Shown here in pieces: positions 58,349 to 64,000 of a stretch of DNA of 64,000 nt. How positions within the stretch are numbered: the stretch's first letter is position 1; the number at the start of each line of letters is the position of its first letter. This DNA is from CAVTJX01 sp963735175 (GTDB lineage Bacteria > Electryoneota > RPQS01), in NCBI GenBank assembly GCA_963735175.1, contig CAVTJX010000016.1, forward strand, positions 124,001 through 188,000, written 5' to 3'. The notes beneath the pieces are model-generated. The model was not told the DNA's origin, did not search any database, and saw nothing but the letters and a program-made list of their open reading frames with translations. The position numbers were made by a program, and so were the translations under genes.

Positions 58349-59302
58349 ATGAAACCCAGCCATGCAACAACGGGTATAATCTTCATAGAACGTGATGCGA
58401 ACCGCGGCTTACAGTCAGCGAGGCACACGAATGATGATGATCAGAGAGTGCCACATTTTCGCGTCAACGACATCTCACTCGGTCCCCTCGAACGGCGCGT
58501 GCTGCCGCGGATGGCGCGGTGGCTGCCGCGGTGGGTAGTACCGGATCATCTGACGTACCTGGGCGAGTTCGCGGCGCTGGCGATTGGCATCGGCTATTTT
58601 TTCACGCGCTTCAGCCTCGATTGGCTGTGGCTGGTGAACGCGGCGTTCGTGCTGCACTGGGTGGGCGACAGCCTGGACGGGACACTGGCGCGGGTGCGAC
58701 ACATCGAGCGCGAACGCTACGGCTTTTTCGTGGATCACTACAGCGACACGATCTCGGTCTTTTTCATCTGTTTCGGGATGGGACTGTCGCCGCTGATGGA
58801 TATGCGGGTGGCGCTGCTGCTGATCATCGGCTATTACGCGATGATGTCGCTGGTGTATCTTGTTTCGATGACGCGGGACGTATTTAAGATTTCATTCGCG
58901 GGGCTGGGGCCGACGGAAGTGCGGTTGTTCGTGATCGCGGTCAATACGGTGGTGTGGGCGCTGGGTAATCCGCGCGTGACGGTGGGCGGCGCGGCCCTGA
59001 CGCTGTTTACGCTGATCGGCTGCGGGATGCTGGCGGTGCTGTTGCTGTTCTATGTCATTTTCGGCGAAATCGAACGGCGGAAACTGGGGCGAGCGGATCC
59101 GCCGCATCCAGAGAGCGAGGTCCGGGAGCGGCGGGAGGCCGTGATCGCATATCCCGCCATCGCACCGGCATCCGGAATAAAGCAAGCCGGGAGCAGAACG
59201 CTCCCGGCTTTTATTTTGGCAGCATGGACGAGTCGGGACGAATTCGGACGGCGTCAGTTCGTCGTTACCGGCTGTGGAACGATGACGGGCAGCGAGATGT
59301 GA
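58349..59302 (+). CDS. CDP-alcohol phosphatidyltransferase family membrane protein
   Basis: The signature D-x2-D-G-x2-A-R-x8-G-x3-D-x3-D is present as DSLDGTLARV and GFFVDHYSD (about residues 110-135), surrounded by six predicted transmembrane helices. The enzyme moves a phospho-alcohol from a CDP-activated donor, as in phospholipid or phosphoinositol synthesis, at the inner membrane. The acceptor is unknown. The frame as written runs to 59302 through the terminator at 59186-59212 and into the end of the convergent kinase gene. The true end is therefore probably before 59186, after a further frameshift in the region 59090-59180. ATG 58349 is a plausible start; there is no strong ribosome binding site. 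Confidence 0.8.
   Translation: MKPSHATTGIIFIERDANRGLQSARHTNDDDQRVPHFRVNDISLGPLERRVLPRMARWLPRWVVPDHLTYLGEFAALAIGIGYFFTRFSLDWLWLVNAAFVLHWVGDSLDGTLARVRHIERERYGFFVDHYSDTISVFFICFGMGLSPLMDMRVALLLIIGYYAMMSLVYLVSMTRDVFKISFAGLGPTEVRLFVIAVNTVVWALGNPRVTVGGAALTLFTLIGCGMLAVLLLFYVIFGEIERRKLGRADPPHPESEVRERREAVIAYPAIAPASGIKQAGSRTLPAFILAAWTSRDEFGRRQFVVTGCGTMTGSEM
59186..59212 (+). terminator. Terminator of the CDP-alcohol phosphotransferase gene
   Basis: GCCGGGAGC (59186-59194) pairs with GCTCCCGGC (59200-59208) around a five-base loop and is followed by TTTTATTTT. Confidence 0.9.
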
Positions 59303-62300
59303 AAGGTCGTGCCACGCCCGGGGACACTTTCGAAGGTCAATCGTGCCGTTCATCGCCTCGACGAGGCCGCGGGTGATGGACAGGCCGAGGCCCAGACCCG
59401 CGCCGGTGAATTCACTCTTAGTGGTAAAGAAGGGTTCGAAGATTTTCGAGCGCAGGTCGTCGGAAATGCCCGGACCCTGATCGGCGACATCGAAGCGCAG
59501 GCTGCGTTCGTCGCCGCCGGCGGTAATGCGGATCGAACCGCCCATGGGCGTCGCTTCGATGGCGTTCTGAATGACGCTGAAGAGGATTTGCCGGAGCGAA
59601 TCTTCGTGCAGGAGGACCGTGCCGTTGCGCCGCGATGGTGTCGATTTCGAGATTCACGCCCTGTGAACGCAGATTGCCTGTCAGGAGATCGGCCACTTCG
59701 CGGATCACCTCGTCAGGCCGGAGCATACTGGGTTCGCGGCGTTCAGGTTTATAGAGTTCGAACATCTGGCGCACAATGCGGGCCACGCGTTCGATTTCTT
59801 TTTCGATGCGGCCCACGAACTCGTAGTGTTTATGATCGGTGGGAATGGCGCGCTTGACAAGCAGAAAGCTATTCTTGATGCCGGCGAGGGGATTGTTGAT
59901 TTCGTGGGCAATGCGGGCGGCCATGCGGCCGACGGCGACTTGCTTTTCGCTCTTGAGACGGAGTTGCTCAAGTTTCTGGATTTGCGCCGTGCGCTCGGCC
60001 ACGAGGCGTTCGAGTTCCTCGTTATGGCGCTTGATGCGGTCTTCGGCTTCCTTGCGAAGGGTGATGTCCTTGATCAGGCCCGTGGTATAGAGCAGACGGC
60101 CGTGATCGTCGCGGATGCCGAAGACCGTGAGGCTTCCGCGCATCACGTCGCCATTCTTTCGGAAGTAGCGTTTTTCGATATGGTAATGGTCAATACTCCC
60201 GGCAAGCAAGATCGGTGAACAGGGCGCGCGAGGCCGTTTCGTCTTCAGGGTGCGAGATGCGTTCGAGGCCGCGTTCGCGGATTTCGGCAAGGTCGTAGCC
60301 GAGGATCTGCTGCAGCGCGGGATTGACGTCCATGATCGTATAGTCGGCATCCACGATGAGGATGCCCACGGTCGCCTCCTCGAAAACCGAGCGGAAGCGG
60401 GCTTCGCTGCGGCGCAGCGCTTCTTCGGCACGCTTACGCTCGTGAATGTCCTCGACGGTGGCGATGAAACGCAGCCAGCGGCCTTCAGCGTCGCGGACGG
60501 CCGCCACGTTGACGCGGACCCAAAGCGGGGTACCGTCACGTTTCAGGTAACGCTTTTCATAGGTGAAGCGATCGAACTCCCCGGCGCGGAGACGGGCATT
60601 GCGATCGTCGCTGAGGTCGCGGTCCTCGGGAGCCGTCAACTCGTGCACGGTCATTCCGACCAGTTCCTCGCGGCGGTAGCCGAGGATTTCGCACATCCGG
60701 TCGTTCACGGCAGTGAAGCGAATGTCCAGATCGGCTTCGGCGATACCGACGCCGGCACGGTCAAAGGTGGCACGGAGGCGGGCCTCGCTGCTGCGGAGCG
60801 CCTCTTCGGCGCGCTTAATATCAGTGACGTCACGGCCGACGGAGATCACCGAGGAGTGTTCGCCCGCTTCATCGAGGATCGCCCGATTACGCCAGGAGAT
60901 CCAGCGCCAGTCGTGCGTGGTGCGCGAGCGGACTTCGATGTCGGAGCGGTACTGCGGCGCGAGAAAAGTAATTTGCCATTCCCGCGTGGCGCGCGCGATA
61001 TCATCCGGGTGAATTTCAGACCGGAAATCGGCACCAACGACTTCCGCTTCGGACTTGCCCGTCAGTTCGAGGAAATTGGGACTGACGTAAAGGCGCTTGC
61101 CGTCGCGGCTGACGCGGGTGACCAGATCGGTCTGGCTCTCGACAAGGAGTTGGTACTCGATCTTCGCCTCGTGAAGCGCAATCTCAGCGCGATTTCGAAC
61201 CTGAATCTCCTCCTCCAGACGGGCGTTTACCGTTTCGAGGTCGCGATTCAGCCGTTCGAGGAGATTCGCACGTTCCGCGAGTGCAGCCTCCGTCTGCTTG
61301 TGGTTGCTGATGTCACGGGTGACGATGACGGCGAGGATCTGCCGGTGAAGTTCGTCAAAGACCGGCTCACCGCTGAAGCTGAAGTACCATTCCTGTCCGG
61401 TATCCATGCGGCGGCCCCGCAGTTCGAGATTGCTGATGGTTTCACCGCGCAGCACGCGGGAAACTGGCCAGCGCTCGACAGGCAGGCGTTCGCCGCCGGG
61501 TTCACTCAACTCGTAGACCGAAATAAAGTAGGCGAGATCCCGACGCATGTCCGCGGCATTCTCATAGCCGTTGATGCGGGCCTCCGCAGAATTAACGAGG
61601 ATAAAAGTGCCGGTCATATCGGTGACGACAATTCCATCCTCCACGGCTTCAAAGACCGCCGCGAGCTGCGAGCGCTGATGTTCCGTTTCCGCCCAGGCTT
61701 TGCGCAACGCCGCTTCGGCGCTTTTGGCGGAGGAGATGTCATTCACCAGGACTACCAGACCGCGCACCCGGCCCTGGGAGTCCACATCCGGGGTATAGGT
61801 GGCATGGATCCAGCGGGGCCCGATGTGGGCGTAGTCGACCTCCCCTTCGAAGACAACCGTCTCGCCGGAGAGGGCGCGGTCAATCATCCCGCGTAATGAC
61901 TGCCACGCGGCGTCGCCCAACACGTCGACCATCGGCCGTCCGATAATGTCCGCCGCGCGCAATCCAAACCACGCTTCATACGTGCGGTTGACGCGGCGAT
62001 AGCGGTACTCGGCGTCGATATAGGAGATTAACGCGGGAGCGTTGTCCGTGATCAGGCGCAGCTCGCTTTCGCTGCGCTGGAGCGCGGCTTCGGCGCGCTT
62101 GCGATCCGCAATTTCACGAATAACGCTGATGAGCATGCGCGTGCCGCCGATGTTCGCGCCCTGGGAACTAACCTCGACGGGGAAGATTTCGCCGTCCCGG
62201 CGGCGGTGCACCGTCTCGAACAGCGCCCCGAAATTGTCCGCCGCCGCCAGTTGCTCGGCGATGTAGGGGCCGGAATCAGGCAGTCGAAGATTCGCAATAG

Positions 62301-63896
62301 TGCAGGATAGTAACTCCTCGCGGCTGTAGCCATAAGCAGCCTCGGCGGCGGCGTTGGCTTCCAGAATCCGGCCGTCAGCACGGCGTACAAAGAGAATGAT
62401 GTCGCGACTGTGGGCGGCCAGCAGTTCGTAACGGCGGAGGATTTCGTCGGCGCGCCGGCGTTCGGTAACGTCCCGGCCATAAAGATTCACATAACCCTTT
62501 TCGGGCAAGACCGCGCAAACGAAGGAAAATACACGTTGATCGCGGGAGATCAGTTCGAATTCCGGGGAGGCCTCACCGCGCAAAATGGCGTTGACGGGAT
62601 TTCTGAAGGCGGCGGGCAGCGGATCATCCGGCTGCCAGTTTTCGTTGGCAAGCAACGCCCGGGTCGCGGGATTCGCGTAGAGCAGTTCCCCATCGCTGCT
62701 GATACGCAGCACCGGATTGGGATTTTCGGCGGGAAATTGCGCGATGCTGGCCAGCAATTCTTCCATTTGCTTGCGATCGCTGATATCCCGGTTTATCTGA
62801 AGAAATGTCGCCTGGGGACCGGCGCCGAGGTCGCGGGCAGCCCAGCGTGTCGCCATGACCAGGCGGCGTCCGTCCCGGGCGGTTTGTTCGAGTTCCCCCT
62901 CGAAGACGCCGTGCGCCGCGACGGCCGCCTTTATTTCCGGAAAGGGGATGGAAAATTTCGTGCGCAGGAGTTCGGAGGCAATGCGGCCGACCGCTTCGGC
63001 GCGGGAATAGCCATATGTTCGCTGGGCGCCAAGATTCCAGTAGCGGATGCAGTCCTGAGCGTCACTGATGATAATGGCATCATGGGCGAGATCGAGGAGC
63101 GCGGCTTGCTCGCGCAGGGCGTCTTCGATCCGTTTGCGAGCGGTGACGTCGCGATTGGATTGCAGCGTCATGGCGGGACGGCCTGTCAATATCGCGTTTC
63201 AGCACCCAGTGGCTCCACATGACGAGGCGCTCTCCGGAGGCGTTCACATGGATGAGTTCACCCTCGTATTCGCCCTCGGCCATGAGTATCGACTTGATAT
63301 TTTCGACGGATTCGGTAAAGGCCGTGCGCAACAGCACGCGGACGTCGCGACCGACGGCTTCGTCAAGGGAGTAGCCATAAGTTTCGGCGGCGCCGCGGCT
63401 CCAATAAATGATTCGATCCTGCATATCGCACACGAAAATAGCTTCACCCGCCAAATCGAGCATTTCCATCAGATCGAGTGGCAGCGTAGCCGCGACGCGA
63501 TCCTGCACACGGCGCAGCACGATCGGCAGCACACCTGCCTTCGCCTCGTTTGCGGTCATGCACTCCACGGCTCCGGCGCGGAGGATTTCAACTTTATGTT
63601 CGCACGTCGTCAGCATGGTCAGCACAATGACGGGGACGCTGGGACAGGTTTTACGCAAATCCGGCAACAGCGTGAGATGCGCGGCAGATGACGTTATCAT
63701 CCCAAATGACAACGATTCCACTTTCGACACTGCGCGGGGCGCTATTCCACTGCGAAGGTGAGAGCGTGGTCAGAGCGGCATTATTGATCCCGGCGGCGTC
63801 AAGCGCCGCACTCAGGGCACGTGTCCCGGCGGAGTGCGGCGAGATCAGCGTTACCGGCAAAGAGTGCACTGAACCCACATGGGAACGATCTATCAT
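59254..63896 (-). CDS. Giant soluble sensor kinase: receiver-like domain, nine PAS domains, HisKA, HATPase; five frameshifts
   Basis: The reconstructed protein is about 1547 aa. It begins with a receiver-like domain (PVTLISPHSAGTRALSAALD) that lacks the usual acidic pair, then nine PAS or PAS-PAC repeats, each opening like LDLAHDAIIISD, LITDNAPALISYID or FRSVFEEATVGILIVD. A coiled coil (RHNEELERLVAERTAQIQKL) precedes HisKA with the phospho-His in ARIAHEINNPLAGIKNSFLL. The HATPase has VIQNAIEAT, VADQGPGIS and GAGLGLGLSITRG. No transmembrane helix is present, so it senses cytoplasmic ligands, redox or light through PAS cofactors. Breaks lie near 63690, 63180, 60200, 59625 and 59325. No response regulator is adjacent. 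The end overlaps the convergent CDP-alcohol phosphotransferase frame. Confidence 0.88.
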
Positions 63897-64000
63897 GTTC
63901 AGGAGGGACTAAGTTACTTATGACTTTCGAAAGTAGCCAATTACTTGAAATTATACGATTGAAATTTATGAGATCATGACGCGAGATGCAAGCATTTTCT
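63897..64000. other. AT-rich upstream region of the giant kinase gene
   Basis: It contains TATAAT on the minus strand at 63950-63955, a possible -10 of the kinase promoter, without a good -35. The plus strand has AGGAGGG and a 19-codon frame (63920 onward) that I consider too short to call. Confidence 0.4.

Noticed and set aside
60250..61896. 548-codon frame antisense to the giant kinase
   Set aside because: The kinase strand shows repeated PAS motifs. The antisense protein has no motif and mirrors codon bias.

Overview
The window is about 64 kb of a GC-rich Gram-negative bacterial chromosome. Genes for lipid A acylation (lpxL-type), a heptosyltransferase-like glycosyltransferase, a PBP4-type carboxypeptidase and several lipoproteins point to an outer membrane. 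Three secreted proteins end in a 'YPNP(F/V)N' beta-sandwich tail of the Por/T9SS or FlgD-Ig type, and a PorV/UPF0164-like barrel lies next to one of them. This suggests a lineage in or near the FCB group, probably an uncultivated candidate phylum. I cannot place it further by eye.

Layout. 1-453 holds the start of a GT39-like membrane glycosyltransferase. 584-2672 is an AT-richer cassette with a small protein and a 537-aa papain-fold (C39-like) peptidase. It lies between two 45-bp direct repeats that carry the 3' end of the 5S gene. 2645-8507 is a complete minus-strand rRNA operon: promoter, boxA, 16S, tRNA-Ile, tRNA-Ala, boxA, 23S, 5S, terminator. 9165-14142 carries an outer-membrane barrel, a secreted subtilase, a 2-hydroxyacid dehydrogenase and an MFS exporter. 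14143-19778 (minus) has an acyl-CoA synthetase, an ABC-2/CPBP fusion, a Nudix hydrolase and a PDZ protein. 19956-26838 (plus) has a citryl-CoA-lyase-like enzyme, an unknown protein, a FapA/DUF342 protein and a three-gene histidine kinase/receiver operon. 26927-37849 (minus) is a tight housekeeping run: rsmB, PASTA protein, rpe, metallo-beta-lactamase hydrolase, xer recombinase, M50 protease, dacB, ftcD, cyclodeaminase, mutL and miaA, many with 4-35 bp overlaps. 37975-39910 (plus) is lipid A/LPS related. 40092-45752 (minus) has a methyltransferase, a gluzincin peptidase, priA and der. 45905-52029 (minus) has a lipoprotein, a RAYT transposase with its REP repeats, and two secreted proteins with sorting tails. 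52192-59302 (plus except MPG) has an LhgO-like oxidase, a lipoprotein, a patch with recombination scars and a TPR membrane protein, then a radical SAM protein, a 3-methyladenine glycosylase, tRNA-Thr and a CDP-alcohol phosphotransferase. 59254-63896 (minus) is a giant kinase with nine PAS domains.

At least sixteen otherwise normal genes at 10-14 kb and 27-64 kb are broken by single-base frameshifts, while 14.1-26.9 kb is clean. Most of these are probably assembly indels, so I annotate the reconstructed genes and give the break positions. The glycosyltransferase at 38803-39910 differs, with two in-frame TAA codons, and may be a true pseudogene. The best candidate for something undescribed is the C39-like peptidase plus small-protein cassette at the end of the rRNA operon. 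Next are the RAYT/REP system and the TPR-protein patch.
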